Positions 25,171 through 34,131 of a DNA stretch of 64,000 nucleotides are shown here, one piece after another. The notes below the pieces were generated by a model. It was not told the origin of the DNA and searched no databases. It saw only the letters and a program-made list of their open reading frames with translations. Source of the stretch: Terriglobus saanensis SP1PR4 (GTDB lineage Bacteria > Acidobacteriota > Terriglobia > Terriglobales > Acidobacteriaceae); the NCBI RefSeq assembly GCF_000179915.2, contig NC_014963.1, positions 620,001-684,000 on the forward strand, given 5' to 3'. Numbering within the stretch: position 1 is the first letter of the stretch; every line of letters starts with the position of its first letter. A program made the position numbers and the translations under genes.

Positions 25171-26961
25171 TTAGAAAGGGTTGATCTTGTTCAAGCCCTT
25201 CTTCTTCTTATGGGAGCTGCAGGAGGCTTCGCTCTTGTCGCAATCCACTTTGGCTTTGCCCTTGGCCGGAGCAGCCTGACCCACGGGAGTCTGTTGGCCC
25301 GCTACTTCGTTGATCTGATCGGGAGCAGCGGCTGGCTTTTCCGCAGCAGGCAGGGCCTCTGTATTGGCAGGTCCAACGGCGGTCAGGCCATTGGGCTGTT
25401 CGCTGGTCCTGGTTGCTCCGGGCGTCAGAATCTCGACGCCCACGCCGGTTCCAGAACCCGCCGATGTAGCCGCCGGTGCCGTCATGTCCACTGCAGCTCC
25501 CGTAGGGGCAGCGGCACCATCGGTTCCCTGTACATCGTTCAAGGCCAACGGCGCAGCGCTCGCGGGCGGGGCCGGTGCAGCGGAGTTGGTATCGTCCGCT
25601 GCAGGCGCCGGTGCAGCAGCGGTCGTCGTGGAGGCAACCGCTGCATTGGGATTCAGAGCACCGTTGAAGTCCGCCATAACCTGCCGTGTGACCGTAGGTG
25701 CCAGGGTCGGTTTCGGGTCGGCCAGCGCGGGCTCACCCAGTTTGGAGGCCTGCACGGTATCCGGTCCACGGAAGACGAGGAGCTTGACGCGGTCCTTCAG
25801 GCGGTAGCTCTGGCGGCTCGCTTCAAGCGCCTGGCTAGCTGCAACCTGATCGGCGGTTGGCGTAGGAATAGGACGGCCAATCGTCTCCAGACGGTCGCGC
25901 GCATCTTCTACGTGAGCGCTGGCAGAGTACTGCGTGACCACACGGCCATACGCTGCGGCTGCTTGGTCCTCGTAGATCTTTACCAGACGCGCCTTTGCGC
26001 CTTCAGGAAGCTTCATGACACGTACCATGCGCGCCTCTGCGGCAAAGGCATCGCCCAGGCCGATCAAAGCTTCGTCGGAGTGACTGAAGATGGGGTACGT
26101 ATCCACAACCGTTTGGTAGCGCGCGATGGAAGCGGGCCAGTTTTCGCGACCTGCATAGAAGGCGGCGATGTTCGTCTCGCGCGTCGCCAGGACCTCCTGC
26201 ACCTCACGCAGACGCTGCTTCGCGCCCGGGATCAGTGTGGAGTCCGGGAACTGCTGCAGCATCGTCCGATACTCTTCCTGCGCGTGAACAGCCTTGGTGT
26301 AGTCGCGGTCCGGCGTGTCCATCTGCTTGAAGTAAATATCGCCCACACGCATCTGTGCCTCTGCGGCTTCAGGAGCGTTCGGAAAGAACGTAATGAAATC
26401 CTTGTATTCGGTCTCCGCCTGCGCCAAAGCAGCCGTGCCGCCCTCGCGGTACCAGCTGTCGGCAAACGCCAGCTTGGCACGCATCATGTACTCGGAGTCA
26501 GGATAGGTCGCGAGCAGCGTCTGGAGCTCAAGACGAGCCACGTCATAACGTCCGCGCTTCGTGGAAGCCAGTGCCTTGTCATAAAGCTGCTTGTCCGGCT
26601 GGGTAGAGTCCAGACCGGCAAGCGGATTGTCTTTCGACAACCGGGTGGTCTGCTTCTGGCTCTTCTTGGTGTCCTTGGACGCAACGACCTTGTCTTCCTT
26701 GGACTTCCGCGTCCGGCCTCTCTTGTTCGGCGTATTGGCAACTGGCTCCGTGGGCGTTGCTGGAGCTTCTGTTGCGGCGGGTGCTGGAGGATTCGCGTCC
26801 TGGCCGGTCGGCGTGGCACCCGAAGCCGGTGCTGTGCTGGCGGGGGGAGTCGTAGGCTCCTGTGCATACAGCGTGCCTGCCACAAGACCGAGACCCAGGG
26901 TCAATCCCATCGCGCCGCGAATCAGGCCGCGCGCACTTCCAAAACGAAGATCTGAAATCAT
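25171..26961 (-). CDS. BamD-like outer-membrane assembly TPR protein with long C-terminal tail
   Basis: 596 residues. The region ~105-375 has BamD/YfiO-type tetratricopeptide repeats: LYDKALASTKRGRYDVARLELQ, YPDSEYMMRAKLAFADSWY, EYKDFITFFPNAPEAAEAQ, LQQFPDSTLIPGAKQRLREVQ. BamD helps BamA fold beta-barrel proteins into the outer membrane. Oddities: the N-terminal signal region (GLTLGLGLVAGTLYAQ) has no lipobox cysteine, whereas BamD is normally a lipoprotein; a Pro/Ala/Thr and basic linker precedes the TPRs; and ~190 residues of Ala/Pro/Gly-rich sequence follow, ending with a Cys/Lys-rich stretch and KINPF. GGAGGAG 5 bases before ATG 26961 fixes the start. It could instead be a CpoB/YbgF-like periplasmic TPR protein. 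Confidence 0.78.
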   Translation of the reverse strand: MISDLRFGSARGLIRGAMGLTLGLGLVAGTLYAQEPTTPPASTAPASGATPTGQDANPPAPAATEAPATPTEPVANTPNKRGRTRKSKEDKVVASKDTKKSQKQTTRLSKDNPLAGLDSTQPDKQLYDKALASTKRGRYDVARLELQTLLATYPDSEYMMRAKLAFADSWYREGGTAALAQAETEYKDFITFFPNAPEAAEAQMRVGDIYFKQMDTPDRDYTKAVHAQEEYRTMLQQFPDSTLIPGAKQRLREVQEVLATRETNIAAFYAGRENWPASIARYQTVVDTYPIFSHSDEALIGLGDAFAAEARMVRVMKLPEGAKARLVKIYEDQAAAAYGRVVTQYSASAHVEDARDRLETIGRPIPTPTADQVAASQALEASRQSYRLKDRVKLLVFRGPDTVQASKLGEPALADPKPTLAPTVTRQVMADFNGALNPNAAVASTTTAAAPAPAADDTNSAAPAPPASAAPLALNDVQGTDGAAAPTGAAVDMTAPAATSAGSGTGVGVEILTPGATRTSEQPNGLTAVGPANTEALPAAEKPAAAPDQINEVAGQQTPVGQAAPAKGKAKVDCDKSEASCSSHKKKKGLNKINPF

Positions 26962-27128
26962 TAAAACTCCTCCGGACATGGCAGCCGCTGCTCGTGAAGG
27001 AGCGCGCCATCCGGTTTCTTTATTCTAAATCCCCGTGCAACCCCCGCCCGGCCATCGGGACATGGAATCTGTCTAAATTAGACCGTTCCTGCCCTTCAGT
27101 CGATAGCAAGCGCTTCGCCGGAAACCCG

Positions 27129-27797
27129 TTAGACTGCACCCGCCGCACGGGCCAGCCGCAGGAACTCACGCGCATTCTGCTCGGTCTTGTTCTCCTGAAA
27201 GATCGCCGAACCGGCCACCAGAAGCTCCGCCCCGGCTTCCACCACGCTCGCCACCGTACTGTCGGCTACGCCTCCGTCGACTTCGATACGGAAGTTCAAG
27301 CCCATCTTCTGCCGCAGATCGGCAAGATGGGCGACCTTCTCCACGCACCGTGGAATGAAGCTCTGCCCTCCGAAGCCGGGGTTAACCGTCATGACCAGAA
27401 CATGATGCAGCAGCGGAAGGACCTCGACGATGGTCTCGACCGGAGTCGCAGGATTGATCACTACGCCTGCTTCCATGCCATGTTCGGTGATCAGCATGAT
27501 CGTCCGGTGCAGATGCCGGCAAACTTCCTGCTGCACGCTCACCCAATTCGCACCCGCCGTGGCAAAGGCCGGAATGTACCGGTCAGGATCTTCGATCATC
27601 AGGTGGCAGTCCAGGGGAAGCGCAGTGATCTTGCGCACCGCAGCCACCACCGGAGGTCCAAAGGTAATATTCGGCACAAAGTGTCCGTCCATCACATCGA
27701 TGTGGCAGACTGTTCCTCCGCCACGCTCCGCAAGGGCAATCTCATCCGCAAGATGCCCAAAATCCGCCGCCAATATAGAAAACGCCAGCTCAATCAC
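27129..27797 (-). CDS. rpe: Ribulose-phosphate 3-epimerase (GTG start)
   Basis: Interconverts ribulose 5-phosphate and xylulose 5-phosphate in the non-oxidative pentose phosphate pathway. 222-residue TIM barrel: N-terminal LAFSILAADFGHL, metal-binding HIDVMDGHFVPNITFGP near residue 33, HLMIEDP near 66, VMTVNPGFGGQSF near 136 and EVDGGVADST near 172. The codon for residue 1 is GTG at 27797, 15 bases after the UvrC-like stop, so it is probably the last gene of the tldD-tldE-UvrC-like-rpe transcript. It completes the pathway whose other enzymes are at 1-9.7 kb. Confidence 0.95.
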   Translation of the reverse strand: MIELAFSILAADFGHLADEIALAERGGGTVCHIDVMDGHFVPNITFGPPVVAAVRKITALPLDCHLMIEDPDRYIPAFATAGANWVSVQQEVCRHLHRTIMLITEHGMEAGVVINPATPVETIVEVLPLLHHVLVMTVNPGFGGQSFIPRCVEKVAHLADLRQKMGLNFRIEVDGGVADSTVASVVEAGAELLVAGSAIFQENKTEQNAREFLRLARAAGAV

Positions 27798-27812
27798 AAT
27801 GCCAAAAGTCTA

Positions 27813-29087
27813 TCAGCCGCGCTCCGGAGCGACCTCCGCGACTTCGGTTGTCGCGGCAGGAATCGATTTCAGACCCACCTTCGCTGCCGCCCGCACCATC
27901 TTTCGCACGGGCCATGTGTCTCCTTCGGGAAAGCAAATAACGCCGATCCGCTTGGCCTCTGGCCGGTAATACCAGCGCTTCAGCATTGCCAGATGGTCCG
28001 CCATGGTTGCGACATCGTGCGGAGGCTGGCCGCCCTCCATCCGCGCAATCGCGCCGAGCAGCCGTTCCTCTGCACTCTCGCCCGTCGCGGCGGGACCTTC
28101 CAGCGGAACTGCTTCCAGCATGAGCGGCTGCGCAAATAAACTCGACCCGACCTCCGCCTGCTCCTTCGCCAACCGGACACCCAGCGTGGAAAAACGCTCC
28201 GGCCCATGCAGGCATCCGCCCTGCATCAACCACACCTGGACTACAGCCGCATCCTCCGCCGCAGGCAGAAAGACGACTCCCCGCAACTTATCCAGCGGAC
28301 GAACAAGCTCCCCCGCCAGCGCAGCCGTCGCCTTTACCTCGACATAGCGCTCATGCGCCGCCGCAGCAGCTTCAAACTCCATATCCTCCGAAGCCTTCTC
28401 GCGTTCGGCGGCAATCTTCTCCAGCAGAGACTCGCCACGCGTCGCCAGAAAATCCAGAACGGCATCAGCCTCCGCGCGATACTCGTCATCCGTCACCCTC
28501 GCCTGGCACGGTGCCGAACACTTCTTCATCTCGCCATAGGCGCAGCCGGGATGCTCAGGGAAGGGAACCAGCTCCTCATGGCACCGCCGCAGGTGAAAGA
28601 GCTCATTCACGCCATCCACGTACCGCTCCGCCGAGGCGCGCGAAGCAAACGGCCCATAGCTCGTATGCAGAGTCCTTCGCCCTAAACGGCTGGTCACGTA
28701 CATGCGCGGAAACCGGTTCTCCACGGTAAAGCGCACGACATACGGCGGATACAGCTTCAACCGCTTGCGCGTCTCATCCCGTCCAAAAGCCTCGCTCGAA
28801 GCACGATAGAGCAACAGAACCGACTCGAAATCCGACCCCGTCCGGCTCCACGCCACTCGTGCGATCCGGTCACGCAGATTAAGCCGCTTCGTCTGCCCTT
28901 CGCTTGGCTCCAGCAACCGCTGCAACCGCCGCCGGATGTTCCCGGACTTTGCCAGGTAAGGACGGTCGCCCTCGCCCGCACCATAGAGCGCAAAGACACC
29001 ACACCCCGCAGGAGCCTCGCGCAGAACCTCTTCGGCACGCCCCGGCACAAACTCCATCACCCGCTCGAAGATCGCTGCCTCACCCAC
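27813..29087 (-). CDS. UvrC-like protein: degenerate GIY-YIG domain plus cysteine cluster and UVR motif, no RNase H half
   Basis: 424 residues versus about 600 for UvrC, the incision subunit of nucleotide excision repair. Residues ~28-105 align with the UvrC GIY-YIG domain: Y44, K47 and R54 (YLAKSGNIRRRL) match the conserved Tyr, Lys and Arg, but the first Tyr is F32, the glycine is A46, and the metal-binding Glu (E76 in Thermotoga UvrC) is L93. The four cysteines of UvrC's iron-sulfur site are kept (C169, C182, C190, C194). A UVR-like helix (EKASEDMEFEAAA) lies near 230. The C-terminal RNase H-like endonuclease and HhH domains are absent. GTG 29087 is 10 bases after tldE; ATG 29057 is an alternative. 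Probably not a nuclease. Confidence 0.85.
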   Translation of the reverse strand: MGEAAIFERVMEFVPGRAEEVLREAPAGCGVFALYGAGEGDRPYLAKSGNIRRRLQRLLEPSEGQTKRLNLRDRIARVAWSRTGSDFESVLLLYRASSEAFGRDETRKRLKLYPPYVVRFTVENRFPRMYVTSRLGRRTLHTSYGPFASRASAERYVDGVNELFHLRRCHEELVPFPEHPGCAYGEMKKCSAPCQARVTDDEYRAEADAVLDFLATRGESLLEKIAAEREKASEDMEFEAAAAAHERYVEVKATAALAGELVRPLDKLRGVVFLPAAEDAAVVQVWLMQGGCLHGPERFSTLGVRLAKEQAEVGSSLFAQPLMLEAVPLEGPAATGESAEERLLGAIARMEGGQPPHDVATMADHLAMLKRWYYRPEAKRIGVICFPEGDTWPVRKMVRAAAKVGLKSIPAATTEVAEVAPERG

Positions 29088-29096
29088 TCGCCGATT

Positions 29097-30479
29097 TTAC
29101 TCGCCGGCTATCGTCATGCCTTCGATCCGAATCGTCGGCACTGCGGTCGCTCCACGCCATACGAGGTCGCTGCCAATGGCCACAATGTTGGAGTACATCT
29201 CCTTCAAATTTCCCGCGATCGTGATCTCCTCGACGGCGCCGGTAAACTCGCCATTCTCAATCCAAAGCCCCGAAGCGCCCTGCGAGTAATCGCCCGTTAC
29301 CAGATTCACGCCAGAACCCAATGTCTCGTAGACGTAGAGGCCGTTCTGCACCTCGCCGACGATCTCTTCCAGCGTCTGCGTGCCCGGTTCAAGATAGAAG
29401 TTTCCCGCGCCGATCCCCGGAGCGCCGCCCAGGCCGCGCGTAGCGTTGCCGGTCGACTTCATCCCCAGCTTGCGCGCGGTGTAGGTGTTCATCACGTAGC
29501 TCTTGAGAATGCCCTTTTCCACGATCACCGTGCGCTGTCTCGGCAGGCCGTCGCCATCGAAAGGCAGAGTGCCAAACCCGGCAAGTCCGGGCTCCAGCAT
29601 CATCGTTCCATCGTCCACGACCGTGATATTTTCGCCCGCGACGCGTTCGCCCAGTTTGCCATCGAAGAACGTAGCATGGCGATAGATCGCTTCACCGTTC
29701 GCGGCCTCGAAGATATTGCCAATCAGGCTGCGCGCAATCTCCGGTGGAAAGACCATCGAAGCGCGCTGCGTCTTAACCTTGCGTGCGCCGAGCCTTCGGA
29801 CGGCACGTCGCGCGGCCTCTTTGCCCACGCTCTCCGGAGACTCCAACCGCGTCATCGTCCGCGCGCTGGAGTACCAGTAGTCCCGCTGCATGCCATTTGC
29901 ATCCTGCGCAATCGGCATCGCCGAGACGCTGCAGTAGCTCTTTTTGTACTCGCCCGCAAAGCCGCGTGAGTTCGCCATCACCTTGCGCGACGTCGCCGCA
30001 TCGAAGGTGCCGCCATCGGAGTTCTGAATGCGCACATCCGCGTTCATCGCAGCCTCTTCCGCGCGCCGCGCATACGCGATGCGTTCTTCGGCTGGAAGCG
30101 AATAGACATCCTCAAAGAAAAGCCCCATGCCTTCGGAGTTGCGCACCTCGGAGAACGCTCCCGCCTCCGGCAGACCCGCAAACGGATCTTCCCCCGTGAT
30201 CTTCGAAAGCTCTACGGCACCTTTCACCAGGTGTGCGATGCCCTCATCGCTCAGGTCGCTCGTGGACGTGCTCGCTGTTCGTAGACCATTGAAAACACGA
30301 AGGCCGAGCCCGCGCGATCCACTTTCGACGAGCGTCTCCACCTGTCCAAGTCGAACCTTTACCTCGAACTCGTCGCCTTCGTACGCCACGGCCTCTGCAT
30401 CGGTGGCACCGGCCTTAATTGCACGTTCCACCACGTCCGCTACAAGCTGCTTCAGATCTTTCTTCGTCTCAATCATCAT
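29097..30479 (-). CDS. TldE/PmbA subunit of the TldD-TldE metalloprotease
   Basis: 460 residues. TldD and TldE form a heterodimeric zinc protease that degrades unfolded small proteins and peptides (for example CcdA and the microcin B17 leader in E. coli). The N-terminal half shows the paired family pattern VAYEGDEFEVKVRLGQVETLVESGSRGLGLRVF; the C-terminal half shows FGTLPFDGDGLPRQRTVIVEKGILKSYVMNTYTA in pieces, GLGGAPGIGAGNFYLEPG and GASGLWIENGEF. The HExxxH zinc motif is absent, as expected for the TldE partner. ATG 30479 overlaps the tldD stop in an ATGA, so the two are coupled. Confidence 0.92.
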   Translation of the reverse strand: MMIETKKDLKQLVADVVERAIKAGATDAEAVAYEGDEFEVKVRLGQVETLVESGSRGLGLRVFNGLRTASTSTSDLSDEGIAHLVKGAVELSKITGEDPFAGLPEAGAFSEVRNSEGMGLFFEDVYSLPAEERIAYARRAEEAAMNADVRIQNSDGGTFDAATSRKVMANSRGFAGEYKKSYCSVSAMPIAQDANGMQRDYWYSSARTMTRLESPESVGKEAARRAVRRLGARKVKTQRASMVFPPEIARSLIGNIFEAANGEAIYRHATFFDGKLGERVAGENITVVDDGTMMLEPGLAGFGTLPFDGDGLPRQRTVIVEKGILKSYVMNTYTARKLGMKSTGNATRGLGGAPGIGAGNFYLEPGTQTLEEIVGEVQNGLYVYETLGSGVNLVTGDYSQGASGLWIENGEFTGAVEEITIAGNLKEMYSNIVAIGSDLVWRGATAVPTIRIEGMTIAGE

Positions 30480-31912
30480 CGTCCCGTTCCACCTACCGTC
30501 ATCCGGTCGAGCTTGATCGTCGGCATGCCTACGCCCACCGGCACACCCTGGCCCTTTTTGCCACACGTCCCAATGCCTTCATCCAGCGCCAGATCATGCC
30601 CCACCATGCTCACGTGGTTCAGCGCCGTCGGGCCATCGCCGACGAGCATCGCGCCCTTCACCGGTGCGGTGATCTTGCCGTCTTCGATCAGGTAAGCCTC
30701 GCTCGCCGCGAAGACGAACTTGCCATTGGTAATATCCACGGACCCACCGGAGAAGTTCACGGCATACAGGCCCTTCTTCACGCTGCGGAGAATGTCCGCA
30801 GGCTCATCTTCCCCTGCGAGCATGTACGTATTCGTCATCCGAGGCATAGGGAAGTGCTGATAACTTTCGCGGCGTCCACTGCCCGTTCCCGGCAGACCCA
30901 TCAGCTTGGCGGAGAGCTTGTCGCTCATATAGCGCCGCAGAACGCCCTTCTCGATCAAGACCGTGTCCTTCGTCGGCGCGCCTTCGTCGTCCACGTTGAT
31001 CGATCCGCGGCGTCCGGCGATGGTGCCGTTGTCCACCACGGTCACCTTCTCGTTCGCGACCTTCTGTCCCAGCAAGCCCGCAAACGCGCTCTGCTTCTTG
31101 CGATTGAAGTCGGCTTCCAGACCATGTCCCACGGCTTCGTGAATCAGCACGCCCGGCCATCCCGGACCGAGGACGACTTCCATCTCGCCTGCAGGCGCTT
31201 CGGTGGCCGTCAGTTGCAGGATCGCCTGCCGCGCGGCTTCCGCCGCAAAGAACTCCGGGGTCTTCTGCTCGTTGTAATAAGAGATCTGCACACGTCCACC
31301 GCCACCGCTCGTGCCACGCGCCGAGCCGGAGTCGTCCTTCGCCAGCACGCCAACATTCAAACGGCTCAACGGCTGCACGTCGCTGGCATAGGTTCCATCG
31401 CTGGCGACGATGAGGATCCGTCGCACCTCGTCGCTGAAACTCGCACGCACCTGGGTCACACGCGAATCGTAGGCGCGCGCCGTGCGGTCGGCACGCTGCA
31501 CCAGATCCAGCTTCTGCGCGATCTCTGTATCTAATCCCGTTATGGGATAGAGGGCATGTACCTCGGTCTCAACGAATCCCTGCACCTGCACCTTGGAAGG
31601 GCCGCTTGCAATGAGGGCCGCTGTCTTCGCTGCATGCAATAGCTTCGCTTCGGTCAGGTCGTCAGTATAGGAAAAGCCCGTCCGCTCGCCGCTCAGGACG
31701 CGAATGCCACACCCGACACTCATTCCCTGGCTGGCGGATTTAACGATCCCCTCGTCCACGCCGATAGAGGTTGACGTAACGCTCTCAAAATAAAGCTCTG
31801 CAAAATCTCCGCCCGCGCTCAGTGCCGCCTGGAGACATCGCTCCAGCAAACCGTTTGTTACACCCATTCGTTCGCGAAAGTACTCGGTCTTCGATACCGT
31901 CATTGTTGCCAT
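30476..31912 (-). CDS. tldD: TldD zinc metalloprotease subunit
   Basis: 478-residue partner of the adjacent TldE. The zinc site HEAVGHGLEADFNRK near residue 260 (HExxxH) is the catalytic feature; ELYFESVTSTSIGVDEG and SQGMSVGCGIRVLSGERTGF near the N-terminus and GTGSGRRESYQHFPMPRMTNTY in pieces near 355 are family hallmarks. First gene of a run of four. The start at ATG 31912 has almost no room for a ribosome site; ATG 31903 is three codons later with GAGAG at a better distance. It diverges from the DinB-like gene with 56 bases between. Confidence 0.94.
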   Translation of the reverse strand: MATMTVSKTEYFRERMGVTNGLLERCLQAALSAGGDFAELYFESVTSTSIGVDEGIVKSASQGMSVGCGIRVLSGERTGFSYTDDLTEAKLLHAAKTAALIASGPSKVQVQGFVETEVHALYPITGLDTEIAQKLDLVQRADRTARAYDSRVTQVRASFSDEVRRILIVASDGTYASDVQPLSRLNVGVLAKDDSGSARGTSGGGGRVQISYYNEQKTPEFFAAEAARQAILQLTATEAPAGEMEVVLGPGWPGVLIHEAVGHGLEADFNRKKQSAFAGLLGQKVANEKVTVVDNGTIAGRRGSINVDDEGAPTKDTVLIEKGVLRRYMSDKLSAKLMGLPGTGSGRRESYQHFPMPRMTNTYMLAGEDEPADILRSVKKGLYAVNFSGGSVDITNGKFVFAASEAYLIEDGKITAPVKGAMLVGDGPTALNHVSMVGHDLALDEGIGTCGKKGQGVPVGVGMPTIKLDRMTVGGTGR

Positions 31913-31968
31913 CTCTCAATTCTACGCACGTGAAAGCCGCGGCCTCGACGTGTGCTACCTTCATTCCC

Positions 31969-32514
31969 ATGAACCCGCCGCAGACCGTTCCTCCCATCGA
32001 TCCCCGGTACCCCATCGGTCGCTTTCCGCGCACTGAGATGATTACGCTGCACATGCGCGAGGCTGCGGTCGCCCGTCTGGCCGAACTTCCAGAAGAACTC
32101 TTTCATGTGGTCGACGGTCTTTCCGACGCGCAACTCTCCACGCCCTACCGCGAAGGCGGCTGGACCGTTCGCCAACTCGTGCACCATGTTGCCGATTCGC
32201 ATGCGAACGCCTACCTTCGCATCCGCCTCGCGCTCACCGAAGATGCGCCCACCATCTGTACTTACGATGAAAAGGCGTGGGCCGAACTGCACGACTCCAT
32301 CGCGCCCGTGGCATGGTCCATCCAGTGGCTGGAGGCGCTTCACGCGCGTCTTGTGATGCTTCTGCAATCGCTCGATGCGCAGCAGTGGAAACGCGTCTTC
32401 ATCCACCCGGAAAAGGGACCGGTGACGGTGGAGATGGCGGCGCTGGAATACGCCTGGCACTCGCGCCACCACGTCGCCCACATCGCCCACCTGCGCGCGG
32501 TCAAAGGCTGGTAA
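31969..32514 (+). CDS. DinB-superfamily YfiT-like putative metal-dependent hydrolase/transferase
   Basis: 181 residues. The sequence PPIDPRYPIGRFPR at the N-terminus, EGGWTVRQLVHHVADSHANAY near residue 65-85 and HSRHHVAHIAHLR near the C-terminus give the YfiT pattern, with His residues (H in VHHVADSH and in WHSRHHVAHI) placed to bind a metal, as in the DinB four-helix bundle. Bacillus YfiT was described as a Ni-bound putative hydrolase, and relatives act as thiol S-transferases. It precedes the PD-(D/E)XK-like gene by 9 bases. Substrate unknown. Confidence 0.87.
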   Translation: MNPPQTVPPIDPRYPIGRFPRTEMITLHMREAAVARLAELPEELFHVVDGLSDAQLSTPYREGGWTVRQLVHHVADSHANAYLRIRLALTEDAPTICTYDEKAWAELHDSIAPVAWSIQWLEALHARLVMLLQSLDAQQWKRVFIHPEKGPVTVEMAALEYAWHSRHHVAHIAHLRAVKGW

Positions 32515-32523
32515 AACAAGTCG

Positions 32524-34131
32524 ATGTCTTCGGTTGGGTCAGAGCAAACACCAGAGCAGATCGGCACCGCACTCGAAGAGTTCCTCGTCAGCCACCCGCG
32601 TACGCTCGTCTATGAAGACGGCGCACTCCTCTTCGACCTGCAGGAGGCGAAGTACAGCCTCTCCACGGAACACGGTCGCTGCACGCTGCATCTCTGGTCG
32701 GAAGAAAAGAACCTCGTTCGCCGCGTCGTCTCCTCTCGCGCTCGCAAAAGTTCACTCGCGCTAGCGACGATGCGCTTCGGCCAGACGAAGCCGAAGCTCC
32801 TGGAACTTGTCTCCGACCCTGACCGCCGCACACCCTCCACACGCGAAGCTACGCGCACGCGTTTCCTTCCCAAAGTGGAACGTGTCCTCAAGGCCGAGTT
32901 CCCACATTGGGCCATCGATGCCTTTCATACCGCGATGGATCTGGAAAAGTCTTTTGGCCCGGCCTATGCGCGCGGCACCATGCACCAGGGGCAGCAGGCG
33001 TGGGCCGTGATTGCGGTCAATGGCGACGAGACGCCCGCCACCATCGACGGCATACTCACTCTCGGCATCCTCTGGCTGCAGCACTGCCGCGAGAACGCCG
33101 GTGGCCGCCGCCTCTACCAGGGGCTCCGTATCATTGTTCCACGTGGAACGTCAACGCTGACCCTCCAGCGTTTGCAATGGCTTAGAACCGATGCGGCGCA
33201 ATGGCAGCTCTACGAGTTCGACGAGCCAAACAACACCCTCACCGAACGCGACCCGTACGACATCGGCAACCTCATCACACGCCTGCCGAATGCACCGGAT
33301 ACCGCAGCGGCCAGCGACCGTTTCGCCGAAGCACTCGCGAAGGTCTTTGCGCTCATCCCGCTGGCGTTCCACAAAGACGTAGACCAGCAGCTACGTTCCT
33401 CAACCCACCTGGCGCTTTCGCTGCACGGCTTGGAATTCGCACGCCTTCGCCTTACCATTTCGGCCAACTCCTTCAATCGCGAAGTGGAAATCAGCTTCGG
33501 CGCAGGGCCGAATGAGACACCCCTCGCGCTCGTGACCGAGGAGCATCTGCGCCACCTTGTGGAACGTCTCTTCGCCCGTCGCATCGCTTCAGGCGCGCAA
33601 AAAGACCCGCTCTACCGCAGCCAGCCCGAGCGATGGCTGGAGTCCAGCCTCCGCCGCAATATCGCGCCACTTACCGCAGGAGCAAACTCTCTCACGCAGT
33701 TCAACGCGGATCATGTCTACGCGCAGGTTCCCGCCTTCGCCGCCTCCGACCGAGGCATGATCGACCTGCTCACCGTTACCCACGCAGGCCGCCTCGCCGT
33801 TCTGGAGCTCAAGGCAAACGAAGACATGCACTTCGCCCTGCAGGCCCTCGATTACTGGATCCGCGTCCGCTGGCACCACACCCAGACCTCCGACCCTGCC
33901 ACTGGCCTCGGAGCCTTCCAGGCCCACGGCTTCTTCACCACGCTGCGCCTCTCGGCAGAGCCACCTCTGCTCTACCTCGTAGCCCCATCGCTCCGCATTC
34001 ACCCGGTTACGGAAGTCGTTCTTCGCTACCTGAAACCTGAAGTGGAGTGGACCATTCTAGGACTTAGCGAACACTGGCGTCGCGAGATGAAAGTGATCTT
34101 TCGGAAACGCTCACGCGGGCAAAAGATCTAA
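32524..34131 (+). CDS. Unknown protein with a C-terminal PD-(D/E)XK-nuclease-like motif
   Basis: 535 residues, family not recognised. The N-terminal ~370 residues are unassigned (beta-rich start ALLFDLQEAKYSLS; mixed alpha/beta after). The C-terminal ~165 residues show a pattern like PD-(D/E)XK nucleases: WLESSLRRNI helix near 371-380, Asp 414 in RGMIDLLTV, E428-x-K430 in LAVLELKA, and Gln 440 in ALQALDYWIRV, the order E-D-ExK-Q seen in RecB/NucS-type nucleases. That would predict DNA binding or cleavage, but spacing alone is the evidence. It starts 9 bases after the YfiT-like gene, and its stop overlaps the convergent dusB stop by 4 bases. Confidence 0.85.
   Translation: MSSVGSEQTPEQIGTALEEFLVSHPRTLVYEDGALLFDLQEAKYSLSTEHGRCTLHLWSEEKNLVRRVVSSRARKSSLALATMRFGQTKPKLLELVSDPDRRTPSTREATRTRFLPKVERVLKAEFPHWAIDAFHTAMDLEKSFGPAYARGTMHQGQQAWAVIAVNGDETPATIDGILTLGILWLQHCRENAGGRRLYQGLRIIVPRGTSTLTLQRLQWLRTDAAQWQLYEFDEPNNTLTERDPYDIGNLITRLPNAPDTAAASDRFAEALAKVFALIPLAFHKDVDQQLRSSTHLALSLHGLEFARLRLTISANSFNREVEISFGAGPNETPLALVTEEHLRHLVERLFARRIASGAQKDPLYRSQPERWLESSLRRNIAPLTAGANSLTQFNADHVYAQVPAFAASDRGMIDLLTVTHAGRLAVLELKANEDMHFALQALDYWIRVRWHHTQTSDPATGLGAFQAHGFFTTLRLSAEPPLLYLVAPSLRIHPVTEVVLRYLKPEVEWTILGLSEHWRREMKVIFRKRSRGQKI

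Noticed and set aside
25210-26955. 581-codon open frame antisense to the BamD-like gene
   Set aside because: Gly/Arg/Cys-rich translation reflects the reverse complement of Ala/Pro-rich codons; no ribosome site or family features.
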